DNA of 64,000 bases from Bryobacterales bacterium (GTDB lineage Bacteria > Acidobacteriota > Terriglobia > Bryobacterales > Bryobacteraceae), in assembly GCA_020846745.1 (NCBI GenBank), contig JADLDI010000015.1, positions 1 to 64,000 on the forward strand. Reading direction: 5' to 3'. Numbering within the stretch: position 1 is the stretch's first letter; every line of letters starts with the position of its first letter. This document shows positions 7,673 through 16,316 of this stretch, piece after piece. The position numbers were made by a program, and so were the translations under genes. The notes beneath the pieces were generated by a model. That model was not told the origin of the DNA. It ran no database searches and saw nothing but the letters and a program-made list of their open reading frames with translations.

Positions 7673-10600
7673 ATGCACCAACACAGGCTGGAAATCAGCA
7701 CCACGGTGGACCGGCGGGCGGAGCGTTGGGAGCGCATCCGGTACTTCGGCTTTGCCGGCACTGTAGGGTTCCTTCTGCTGTTGAACCTCACGGGCGTTTT
7801 CCGCACGGTTTTTGGGATCGACACCGCCGCCATCCTGACGCTGGTGGCCGGATATCGCACGTTCAACAACGCCATCCGCGGCTTGCTGGACCGGACTATC
7901 TCCGCCGATCTTGCCATCTCCATCGCCGTCGTCGCCGCTCTGTCAATCGGTGAATACCTCGCCGCAGCGGAAGCGATGTTCATCATGCTGGTGGGCGAGG
8001 GCCTGGAAGGGTACGCCGCCAAGCGGACCTCGACCGCGATCCAGCGGTTTGTCGAACAGATGCCGCGCCGGGCGCGCAAGCTCTTGGGCGACGAAGAAGT
8101 GGAAGTAGACGCCGCGGCGCTCGCGATCGGCGATGTCATCGCGGTGCGGGCAGGCGAACGCATCGCGGCAGATGGCGTGGTGCTCACCGGGGCGTCCGCC
8201 GTCGACGAATCGACCATCACCGGCGAATCGATGCCTCGCGACAAGCAGACGGGCGACGAGGTATTCTCCGGGACTCTGAACGGTCACGGCCTGCTGCGCA
8301 TCCGAGTGACGCGCGCGGGCGATGAAACTACGCTTGCCCGGGTCATCAAACTGGTGGAGCAGGCTCGCGAGCGGCGTGCTCCGGTGGAACGCCTGGCTGA
8401 TCGATACGCGAAATACTTCGTTCCGGCATTGCTGCTCGCGGGGGCGGGCACCTACTACTTCACGCGCGATTGGATGCGGACCGTGGCCGTGCTGATTGTC
8501 GGGTGCCCGTGCGCGCTGATACTCGCTACCCCCACCGCAATGGTGGCGGCAATCGGTGGGTTGGCCCGGCGCGGCATCCTCGTCCGCGGCGGCACCGTGC
8601 TGCAGCAGGCGGCCAAGGTCGACGCGATCGTGTTCGATAAAACGGGCACGGTCACGGAAGGTAGGTTCGAGGTGCTGGCCGTCGTTTCCCTGAACGGGGG
8701 CACGGAAGCCGAAGTGCTCGCATTAGCAGCGGCGGCAGAGTCCGGGTCCGACCATATGCTCGCCCGCGTCATTGTCGAGGAAGCACGTAACCGTGGCGTG
8801 CCGGTTCCGAAAGTCGAATCAGCCCACATTGTTCCCGGCCGTGGGGCACAGGCGACGCGCGACGGCAAGGTGATTCGAGCGGGTAATGAGGCGTTCCTCG
8901 CCGGCGCCGGCGTGAAGGCCGGCGCTGCGGCATTGATCGAAGAGGCGGACCGTTTGGGCGCGACCGTTGTGCTGGTCGCCGAAGACGACCACTTGTGGGG
9001 CGGCATCCTGCTTCGTGACCGCATCCGCGCGGGCGTTAAGGCCGCCGCCCACGAGTTGCAGCATCTGGATATCAGTTATCAGGTGTTGCTAACTGGCGAC
9101 CGCAAGAAAGCGGCGCAGGCGATCGCTCGCGAGTTAGAGATCCCGGAGGTCGAGGCCGAGTTACTGCCCGAGCAGAAACTGGAGCGTGTCCAGCGGTTGA
9201 TGGCGCAGGGTAGGTCGGTCGCGATGGTCGGCGATGGCGTGAACGACGCTCCCGCGTTGGCGGCGGCCACCGTGGGCATCGCCGTGTCTGGAGCGAGCGA
9301 CATCACGGCCGAGGCGGCGGATGTCGTGTACATGGGCCGGTCGCTCGAGAAACTGCCCAAGTTATTCGAAGTCTCACGCCGCGCCGTAAGTACGGCCTGG
9401 CAGAACATCTTCGTGTTTGCCTTCCTGGTGAATGTGGCGACCGTCGGCCTGGCGTCAACAGGCAAGTTGGGTCCCTTGGGGGCGGCGTTCACCCACCAGA
9501 TTGCCTCGTTTCTCGTGATGCTGAATTCGCTGCGGCTGCTGCGTGTCGAGCGCGAGCCGTCACTGGCACGTGGGCGCTTTGCCAAGGCCCTTGATCAACT
9601 GTGTTGGACCGTGAAATTGTGGCGCTCGCGTATCGATCCCCACGAGTGGTGGCGCATCTTGACGGACCATCCCGCCCGCTTCCTGCGACCGGCACTGCTG
9701 GCCGCACTGGCCGTGTTCGTGATGAGCGGGTTTTATGTCCTGGAGCCGGATGAAGTGGGTGTCGTGGAACGCTTTGGGAGGAAGTTGATTCCGTACAAAG
9801 AACCCGGCCTCCATTACAAGTTACCGTGGCCGGTAGAGAGCCTGACGCGGATCGCGGCGCGGCGGGTACGCGTCGCGGAAGTGGGGTTCCGGACGGAGCG
9901 CGGCGCGGCTGGTGACACGGAGCCGGCCGCGTATGAGTGGAACGTGCAGCACCGGTCCGGGCGGTTCGTCAGGAAGCCGGAAGAGTCGCTGATGCTTACC
10001 GGCGATCAGAACATGTTGGAGTTGACGGCTACGGTGCATTACCGGATAGCGCGCCCCGACGACTTCTTGTTTCGCCATGCCGATGGCGAGGCGACCGTCC
10101 GCGCCGCGACAGAAGCGGCCCTACAATCCGTGGTGACGACTTCAGCCTTAGACGATGCGCTTACCGCAAATCGGCGCGCTCTGGAACTGCGGACTAAAAC
10201 CGAGTTGCAGCGCCGGTTAGATACCTACCGGGCCGGCGTGGAAGTTTTGCAGATGAAGTTGCTGGACGTGCATCCTTCGGTGGAGGTAGTCGACGCGTTT
10301 CGTGATGTATCCGGCGCGTTTGAAGAGAAGAACCGGCTCATCAACGACGCCGAGGGATATCGGAACGAACAGGTGGCGCTGGCTCGCGGCAATGCGGCTG
10401 CCCGCTTGCGCTCTGCCGGCGCTTATTCGACCACCCGTGTAAATCGTGCGGAAGGCGATGCTGCCCGGTTTGTACAGACGGAGGCGGCATATCGTGTGTC
10501 GCCCGGCACCATGGACACGCGGCTCTACTTGGAGACCATGGAACAGGTGCTGCCTGGAAAACGCAAGATGATCGTCGACAGCACCAGGGCCCCGCGGCGT

Positions 10601-10711
10601 CTGGTGCTGATGGAAGATGCGCTGGGGTTGGGTCCCGCCGCCCCGCCAATCTGGAACCTGCCACCCGCGCCTCCACCGGCCGCGCCGCCCAAGCAGGAGC
10701 CCGCGCCATGA
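7673..10711 (+). CDS. P1B metal-transporting ATPase fused to an HflK-like SPFH domain
   Basis: 1012 residues. Residues ~20-640 are a complete heavy-metal P-type ATPase with no N-terminal HMA domain: TGES at 183-186 (actuator), CPC at 278-280 (transmembrane metal site), DKTGT with phosphorylated Asp322, and GDGVND at 520-525. The usual SEHP nucleotide-binding signature reads SDHM (360-362), with Met in place of Pro. After the last ATPase helices (HQIASFLVMLNSLRLLR) comes a ~45-residue linker and a new transmembrane helix (~672-690). A Band-7/HflK-like SPFH domain follows (YVLEPDEVGVVERFGRK, GLHYKLPWPVE, ETMEQVLPG) to ~970, and then a Pro/Ala tail. By family topology the SPFH part would be periplasmic. 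The stop overlaps the next start as ATGA. The metal is not predictable by eye. Confidence 0.88.
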   Translation: MHQHRLEISTTVDRRAERWERIRYFGFAGTVGFLLLLNLTGVFRTVFGIDTAAILTLVAGYRTFNNAIRGLLDRTISADLAISIAVVAALSIGEYLAAAEAMFIMLVGEGLEGYAAKRTSTAIQRFVEQMPRRARKLLGDEEVEVDAAALAIGDVIAVRAGERIAADGVVLTGASAVDESTITGESMPRDKQTGDEVFSGTLNGHGLLRIRVTRAGDETTLARVIKLVEQARERRAPVERLADRYAKYFVPALLLAGAGTYYFTRDWMRTVAVLIVGCPCALILATPTAMVAAIGGLARRGILVRGGTVLQQAAKVDAIVFDKTGTVTEGRFEVLAVVSLNGGTEAEVLALAAAAESGSDHMLARVIVEEARNRGVPVPKVESAHIVPGRGAQATRDGKVIRAGNEAFLAGAGVKAGAAALIEEADRLGATVVLVAEDDHLWGGILLRDRIRAGVKAAAHELQHLDISYQVLLTGDRKKAAQAIARELEIPEVEAELLPEQKLERVQRLMAQGRSVAMVGDGVNDAPALAAATVGIAVSGASDITAEAADVVYMGRSLEKLPKLFEVSRRAVSTAWQNIFVFAFLVNVATVGLASTGKLGPLGAAFTHQIASFLVMLNSLRLLRVEREPSLARGRFAKALDQLCWTVKLWRSRIDPHEWWRILTDHPARFLRPALLAALAVFVMSGFYVLEPDEVGVVERFGRKLIPYKEPGLHYKLPWPVESLTRIAARRVRVAEVGFRTERGAAGDTEPAAYEWNVQHRSGRFVRKPEESLMLTGDQNMLELTATVHYRIARPDDFLFRHADGEATVRAATEAALQSVVTTSALDDALTANRRALELRTKTELQRRLDTYRAGVEVLQMKLLDVHPSVEVVDAFRDVSGAFEEKNRLINDAEGYRNEQVALARGNAAARLRSAGAYSTTRVNRAEGDAARFVQTEAAYRVSPGTMDTRLYLETMEQVLPGKRKMIVDSTRAPRRLVLMEDALGLGPAAPPIWNLPPAPPPAAPPKQEPAP

Positions 10712-11778
10712 AGGTCGTCGTCCGGATGCACTGGCCGTGGGCAAGCGCCGCGAGCCCGGCTCCAACCGCTGCCACAAACGGGAATCTCGGACTACTCGGC
10801 GGGAGCCATATGCACGACCATCGTCACGAACACCACCATCACGATCATGGCCACGATCACGAGCACGAGCATAACGGTGGTCACAGCCATCATCACCATT
10901 TTCATCTCCCGTGGCGCCTGATCTTTGCAGCCATCTTGCTCTTGTTCCTGCTATTCCGGTCTTTCTACACTGTGCGCGAGACCGAGTTCGCGCTAGTGAC
11001 TGAGTTCGGCAACCCCTTGTACACTATCGGATCCGCGGGACTGTGGACGAAGTGGCCGTGGCAGAGCGCCACTTACTTCGACCGTCGCCTGCGCGTCTAT
11101 AATCCGCGCCCAAGCGAGTTTCTCACTCGCGATAAGAAGAATCTTGTCGTCGAAAGCTATGTGGCTTGGCGCATCGACGATCCCAAACGGTTTGTTGAGT
11201 CCGTAGGGGACCCGGTGGCGGCGGAGATGCGTCTGCACGACGTGGTTTGGAGCGGCTTGGCGGCCACGCTGGGCAGCCACGACCTGGACGCGATCTTGGG
11301 TGTGAACCCTACGGCTGTTAAAACCGGCGCGATGCTAGACCAGTTGACTGAGTTAACCGGCCGGCGCGCGTTAGCGCAGTATGGCGTTCGCGTGATCGAT
11401 GTCCGCATCAAGCGCTTGAATCTGCCGGAACAGAATAAGCAGAGCGTCTATGCGCGCATGCGTGCCGAGCGCGAGCGCATCGCGCGCCAATACCGCGCTG
11501 AGGGCGAAGAGCAGGCACTCTCGATCCGCGCCGATGCTGACCGGCAGCGCGACGAGATCCTATCCAACGCCTATAAGCAGGCGGAGAAGATCAAGGGCGA
11601 AGGCGACGCCGAGTCGACAAGAATCTACTCAGGCGCTTATTCGCGCAATCCGCGCTTTTATAAGTTACTCCGGACACTCGAATCTTATAAGAAGATACTG
11701 GATGACAAGACAACGGCCGTTCTAAGCTCCGACTCCGAGTTATTGCGCGTGTTCATGCGCGGAGAGAACGCTCCGTGA
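10708..11778 (+). CDS. HflC-like SPFH protein with histidine-rich N-terminus
   Basis: 356 residues from ATG 10708, which overlaps the ATPase stop (ATGA) and has AGGAG 8 bp upstream. An alternative ATG at 10810 also has GGGAG nearby. Residues 35-66 contain 18 His in 32 positions, interleaved with Asp/Glu, a likely metal-binding tail. One transmembrane helix (LIFAAILLLFLLFRSFY) follows, then an HflC-type SPFH domain: TVRETEFALVTEFG, FLTRDKKNLVVESYVAWRI, and an Arg/Glu-rich helix with ARMRAERERIARQYRAEGEE, as in HflC. HflC partners HflK around the FtsH protease in E. coli. Here the partner would be the SPFH tail of the ATPase or the next gene. By HflC topology the His-rich tail is cytoplasmic, where it could hold metal for the pump (inference). 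Confidence 0.87.
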   Translation: MKVVVRMHWPWASAASPAPTAATNGNLGLLGGSHMHDHRHEHHHHDHGHDHEHEHNGGHSHHHHFHLPWRLIFAAILLLFLLFRSFYTVRETEFALVTEFGNPLYTIGSAGLWTKWPWQSATYFDRRLRVYNPRPSEFLTRDKKNLVVESYVAWRIDDPKRFVESVGDPVAAEMRLHDVVWSGLAATLGSHDLDAILGVNPTAVKTGAMLDQLTELTGRRALAQYGVRVIDVRIKRLNLPEQNKQSVYARMRAERERIARQYRAEGEEQALSIRADADRQRDEILSNAYKQAEKIKGEGDAESTRIYSGAYSRNPRFYKLLRTLESYKKILDDKTTAVLSSDSELLRVFMRGENAP

Positions 11779-12758
11779 GCCTGTTGCACCTGTCGCCGCA
11801 AGCCGAGCCGCTACTTCCATCCCCGCCTCCTCAACTGCAGACCATTAGAAGCGGCAGTTGGCGGCGTTGGCTGTGGGCTGTGGTGGCACTGTGGATTTTG
11901 TCTGGCATATACATCGTTGCCGCTGACGAGCAAGCTGTCGTCACACGGTTCGGCCGCATTGTTGACGATCGTGTGCGGCCGGGAATTCACTATTCCCTGC
12001 CCTGGCCGCTCGATAGCGTGTGGAAGCTGAAGGTGCAGCAACTGCAACGGCAGGTGCTCGGGGAGGTTGCCCTTGAACAGCCCGCAGTGCAGTTCCTGAC
12101 AGGCGACCAGAATATTATCCGGATGCGCGTGGCTGTACAGTATTCCGTCAGCACTCCCGCGAAATACCTGTTTACTGCAGGTGATGTGCATCGTGTCGTT
12201 GCCGCCTCTGTGGAAGCTCAGATGTCGCGCCGGGTGGCCGCTCATGCCGTCGACGCGGTTCTTACCACAGAAAAAGCGGCCATTCAGGAACAAGTGCGGG
12301 AAGCGGCTCAACGGCTGATCGACACATACGACGTCGGCGTGGTGCTGGCAGGCGTGAACATCGAAAGCCTCACCCCGCCCGCCGAAACGCGCGACGCCTT
12401 CAACGATGTGGCCAGCGCCAGGGCCGACGCGGCGCGTGTAGTGAACGAAGCGCAGGGCTATTCGAACGACATTGTTCCCCGGGCAAGAGGCGAAGCGCAA
12501 CAAATGCTGGAGGCCGCACAGGCTTATCGGATGACAAAGATCAACGGGGCGCAAGGCGACGCGGCCAGGTTCACGCAGGTGGCCGCCGAGTACGCCAAAG
12601 CATCCGATGTGAACGGTCGCCGGTTGTACGCCGAGACGATGGAACAGGTCCTTCCACGAATAAAGAAGCTCGTTATCGATAGCCGCGGCAATCTGGACCT
12701 GACGATCTTAAGACGCGGCGAAGCGTCCCCGGAGTCCCTGCGTGGGCAGTCTAAATAG
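11775..12758 (+). CDS. HflK-like SPFH protein
   Basis: 327 residues starting at GTG 11775, which overlaps the previous stop (GTGA), with GGAGAG 8 bp upstream. A cytoplasmic Pro-rich head (~35 residues) is followed by one membrane helix (WLWAVVALWILSGIYIV). The HflK-type SPFH core then runs AADEQAVVTRFGRIV, GIHYSLPWPLD, FLTGDQNIIRMRVAVQYSV, ending RLYAETMEQVLPRIKKLVID. The same landmarks occur in the SPFH part of the ATPase fusion, so the operon encodes two HflK-like domains and one HflC-like. There is no sign of an ftsH gene nearby. Its 3' end overlaps the convergent MFS gene by 8 bp. Confidence 0.87.
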   Translation: MSLLHLSPQAEPLLPSPPPQLQTIRSGSWRRWLWAVVALWILSGIYIVAADEQAVVTRFGRIVDDRVRPGIHYSLPWPLDSVWKLKVQQLQRQVLGEVALEQPAVQFLTGDQNIIRMRVAVQYSVSTPAKYLFTAGDVHRVVAASVEAQMSRRVAAHAVDAVLTTEKAAIQEQVREAAQRLIDTYDVGVVLAGVNIESLTPPAETRDAFNDVASARADAARVVNEAQGYSNDIVPRARGEAQQMLEAAQAYRMTKINGAQGDAARFTQVAAEYAKASDVNGRRLYAETMEQVLPRIKKLVIDSRGNLDLTILRRGEASPESLRGQSK

Positions 12759-14070
12759 CCGGCGGGGTATTGCCCGCCTCTATCGTGGCCTTCCTGACAT
12801 CCACCCGCGACAGCAGCAGTAGCCCGATCGCGAAGAACACCACCAGCGACAGAATCGCCACCCGGAACGAGTGCGTCAACTGCACGGCAAGCCCGAAAAA
12901 CAGCGGTCCCAGCCACGATGTACCCTTGTCCGAGATCTCGTAAACAGAGAAGTACTCGGCTTCGCGTCCTTTGGGGATCATGAAGCTGAAGATCGATCGC
13001 GAGAGCGCCTGGCTGCCGCCCATCACCGCCCCGATCATACCGGCGGCGATATAGAAGTCGGTAGCCGTATGGACCGCGACATAGATATAAGTGAGCGTGA
13101 ACGTCCAGATCAGCAGCGCCAGCATGACGGCAGGCTTATTACCAATTCGTTTGGCCACCTGATCGAATAACAGGGCTCCTAAGAACGCCACAAATTGGAC
13201 CAACAGCACGGCCGAGGTGAGCGTCTCCATGCCTAACTTCATCTCTTCCGAGCCGAACTGCACAGCCATCGTGATCACGGTTTGAATTCCGTCGTTATAG
13301 ATGAGGTACGCCACCAGAAACAGCAGTGTCTGCGGATAGCGCCGAACATCGGCCAAGGTGTGGGCTAACTGGCCCAAAGCGGCTGCGACCGCGCTCTGTC
13401 CTGGCGCGCGCTGCTTCTGTGGGCCGCGATTGCGCAGCACGCGCAACGGATAGATCGTAAACAGCGCCCACCAGAGTCCGGCGGAAAACAGGCTCACGCG
13501 AACCGCCTGTTCCTCCGACAGTCCCAACACGGCGGCCTTGGCGTAGAGCAGCAGATTCAGCGCGAGCAGGACACCGCCGCCGAGATAGCCGATGCCCCAC
13601 CCTTTCGACGACACGTCGTCGCGCCGCTCAGGTGGGGCTATTTCCGGCAGAAACGAGTTATAGATAACAATCGACGCACCGAACGAGACATTGGCGATCA
13701 GAAATAGGGCGCACCCCAACAGGTACCGGCCCGAATGCAGGAAATACATCGCGATCGTGGCGCCGGAGCCGAGGAAAGCTGTCAACCCCAGGAGTTCGCG
13801 CTTCTGGCGGCCATAATCCGCCACCGCCCCCGTGATCGGCATCACGATCACCTGCAACAGCACAGACACCGACACCATGTATGGCCAGATCGATTCAGCC
13901 GCGAGCGGAATACCCAGCGGACGGACTAACCCGTCAGGTCCCGCCGCCTGCTTGGCAAGTGCGGTCAGATACGGTCCCAGCAGCACCGCGACAACGGTGG
14001 TGTAGAAAGCCGAGTTCGCCCAGTCGTACACATACCAGGCGCGCTGCTCGCGGACGGAATAGTCGGCCAT
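12751..14070 (-). CDS. MFS transporter, UMF1/Atg22-like
   Basis: 439 residues with about 12 hydrophobic helices. The start SVREQRAWYVYDWANSAFYT is the hallmark of the UMF1/Atg22-like branch of the major facilitator superfamily, and MGGSQALSRSIFSFMIPKGR in the second half also fits. Its ATG shares one base with the stop of the upstream acyltransferase gene (TAATG), so translation is coupled. In E. coli an MFS carrier (LplT) precedes aas and flips lysophospholipids for the Aas enzyme. The pairing here suggests a similar task for a carrier of a different MFS branch, but the substrate is inference. Confidence 0.8.
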   Translation of the reverse strand: MADYSVREQRAWYVYDWANSAFYTTVVAVLLGPYLTALAKQAAGPDGLVRPLGIPLAAESIWPYMVSVSVLLQVIVMPITGAVADYGRQKRELLGLTAFLGSGATIAMYFLHSGRYLLGCALFLIANVSFGASIVIYNSFLPEIAPPERRDDVSSKGWGIGYLGGGVLLALNLLLYAKAAVLGLSEEQAVRVSLFSAGLWWALFTIYPLRVLRNRGPQKQRAPGQSAVAAALGQLAHTLADVRRYPQTLLFLVAYLIYNDGIQTVITMAVQFGSEEMKLGMETLTSAVLLVQFVAFLGALLFDQVAKRIGNKPAVMLALLIWTFTLTYIYVAVHTATDFYIAAGMIGAVMGGSQALSRSIFSFMIPKGREAEYFSVYEISDKGTSWLGPLFFGLAVQLTHSFRVAILSLVVFFAIGLLLLSRVDVRKATIEAGNTPPAI

Positions 14071-16235
14071 TAGGATTGTGCCGCGGGTGTGGATTCGCTA
14101 TATTGCTCGGCCGCCATTTGTTTCAAAGTTACGTAATCGAACTTACCGGATCCGAGCCGGGGGATCTTATCCATCGGGACCACGATGCGTGGAATCGCCA
14201 CTTCGGCGAATCCGCGTTGCCGGGCGGCTGCTTGTAACTGGTCGCGCCGGAGTTGCTTGTCTTCCGTAAAAAGCACCAGCACCTCACCGCGCCGGTCGCT
14301 TGAGACGGCGCTCGCGGCATGGGCCTTCTGCGGCGAAGCGGCATTGGCGATCGCTTCCACTGTCTCGAGCGAAACCATTTCGCCGGCAACCTTCGCAAAC
14401 CGCTTCACGCGGCCGACAATAGACACGTAGCCGTCTTGGTCGATGTTGACGACGTCGCCTGTTTCGTACCAGCCCGGCTTATAACTCGATTTGGGCGGCT
14501 GCACTTCACCAGGACGGTCGTACAGCATGTACCCGGTCATCTGATTCGGCCCGTGCACGTGCAGCATGCCGCCGTTCTCGATACCCGCGACAGGCTCCAA
14601 ATGATACTGTATGTCCGGCAACACCTTGCCGACGGTGCCGACGCGGTTGGAGACCGGGGAGTTGATCGAGATCACCGGCGACATCTCAGTTACTCCATAA
14701 CCCTCCAGAATGCGGATGCCGAACTTGTTCATCCAAAGCTGCCTCACTTGTTCCGGCAGTTTCTCCGCGCCACAAAGGACAAAGCGAACACTGTAGAAAT
14801 CGTAAGGATGCGCAAACTGGCCGTACTTCGCCAGAAATGTTCCGGTACCGAAGATGATCGTGCAGTCCCGATCGTATGCCATTTCCGGGATCATCCGGTA
14901 ATGGAGCGGCGACGGATACAGAAACACCCTTGCGCCGCAGGTAAGCGGGATGAACGTACCGACAATAAGTCCCATGGAGTGGAACATCGGCAACGCCGCC
15001 AGGAACTTGTCCTTATTTGAAAATTCGAACACCGCCTTACACTGGTCGACGTTCGCCATAATGGCGCGATGCGACAGCACGACGCCCTTCGGTTTGCCTT
15101 CAGAGCCGGATGTGAAGAGAACGACCGCAGCATCTTCGGGGTCGCAGGCCTTCATGACGCGACGCGGAAATCGCATCGCGTAGAGAATGAGCCAGAGCTT
15201 ATCGACAATCGTGAACTGCGGCCGGAGGTCTTCTAGCTGAATGACTTTGACATTCTTAAGTTGTGCCACCTTCTCAGTGAGCTTGGCTTTCTCAAGAAAA
15301 GATTTGGACGTGAGAACGGTCTTGATCCTGGCCGTGTCGCACGCGCTCTGCATTCCTTCGACGCCGGCCGTATAGTTCAGCATCGCGGCTACTCTCCGTG
15401 CGCCGAACATGCCCATCAAAAGCATCACCGTCGGGGTCGCGTTCGGCATCAGCACCCCTATCGTTTCTTTGTCCGCCGAGATGCGCGACACAAGACGTCC
15501 CAGGGCTAACGAACCGCGCAGCACCCCACCGAATGTGTCGGGTGAGAACCGGATGTCCTCCATAATTTCCCAGTCGCGCCCGAACAGGTCGACCGCATCC
15601 AGGAACGACTCAAACACCGTCTTCGGCGGCTGCGAGCGGAACCAGTTCAGTTCCAACAGGCGCCGCAATTCGTTGCTGGCATTGCGGCGGCGCTCGCGGG
15701 CGTTGCGGCCCTGCGGCTCGGGTAACGATGTGAGCGGGAAAAACGTGACCCGGACTTTCGGCCGCAGCTTTCGCGGAAACGGCGGTTTGTGGCGCGTAAA
15801 TATGCTCGAATACACCATGCCGTCGATATTGAGCGGCAGCAGTTGCGCGCCGGACTTGGTGTGCAGGAAGGCGATGCCGTCGTACACCTTCATCAGCGCA
15901 CCGGTGGTCGTTAGGCGGCCTTCGGGGAACAGGCAAACAGGTTTGCCCGCGTTCACCGTGTCCAGCACTTTCTTTAATGAATGTGGGCTCGCCGCGTCAA
16001 CCACAAGGTGCGGCACCAGCCGCAGAACCAGCCGGAAGTACCACTTCGCGGCGATCTGCTCGTGGGTCACCCAGGTCACTTCAAATGGGCAGTACGCCAT
16101 CACAAACAGCGGATCGATAAACGACTGATGGTTACCGATGATCAGCAGTTTTTCGGGCGCTTTGGACGGGATGGGCCCGCGAACCTCATAGTCGCAGAAA
16201 ATCCGTAATAGTAGCCGGGCCACGAATCTGAGCAT
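14070..16235 (-). CDS. Bifunctional acyltransferase / acyl-ACP (AMP-forming) synthetase, Aas-like
   Basis: 721 residues. The first ~210 are a PlsC-type acyltransferase with NHQSFID at 35-41 (the NHx4D catalytic motif) and FPEGR from 103. The rest is an AMP-forming ligase: VLFTSGSEGKPKG near residue 372 (phosphate loop), EGYGVTEMSPVI, YETGDVV and the C-terminal GRVKRFAKVAGEMVS hinge. The order and length match E. coli Aas (719 residues), which reacylates lysophosphatidylethanolamine with an activated fatty acid at the inner membrane. It is the first gene of a two-gene unit with the MFS carrier. The 80-bp gap to the divergent gene at 16317 must hold promoters for both directions. Confidence 0.88.
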   Translation of the reverse strand: MLRFVARLLLRIFCDYEVRGPIPSKAPEKLLIIGNHQSFIDPLFVMAYCPFEVTWVTHEQIAAKWYFRLVLRLVPHLVVDAASPHSLKKVLDTVNAGKPVCLFPEGRLTTTGALMKVYDGIAFLHTKSGAQLLPLNIDGMVYSSIFTRHKPPFPRKLRPKVRVTFFPLTSLPEPQGRNARERRRNASNELRRLLELNWFRSQPPKTVFESFLDAVDLFGRDWEIMEDIRFSPDTFGGVLRGSLALGRLVSRISADKETIGVLMPNATPTVMLLMGMFGARRVAAMLNYTAGVEGMQSACDTARIKTVLTSKSFLEKAKLTEKVAQLKNVKVIQLEDLRPQFTIVDKLWLILYAMRFPRRVMKACDPEDAAVVLFTSGSEGKPKGVVLSHRAIMANVDQCKAVFEFSNKDKFLAALPMFHSMGLIVGTFIPLTCGARVFLYPSPLHYRMIPEMAYDRDCTIIFGTGTFLAKYGQFAHPYDFYSVRFVLCGAEKLPEQVRQLWMNKFGIRILEGYGVTEMSPVISINSPVSNRVGTVGKVLPDIQYHLEPVAGIENGGMLHVHGPNQMTGYMLYDRPGEVQPPKSSYKPGWYETGDVVNIDQDGYVSIVGRVKRFAKVAGEMVSLETVEAIANAASPQKAHAASAVSSDRRGEVLVLFTEDKQLRRDQLQAAARQRGFAEVAIPRIVVPMDKIPRLGSGKFDYVTLKQMAAEQYSESTPAAQS

Positions 16236-16316
16236 GCGCTGTAGCCATCATAACTTGCGGTATTGGGCGGTCCTTTCGATCGAACGCGGAACACCATATA
16301 AACTAGGTACGATCCC

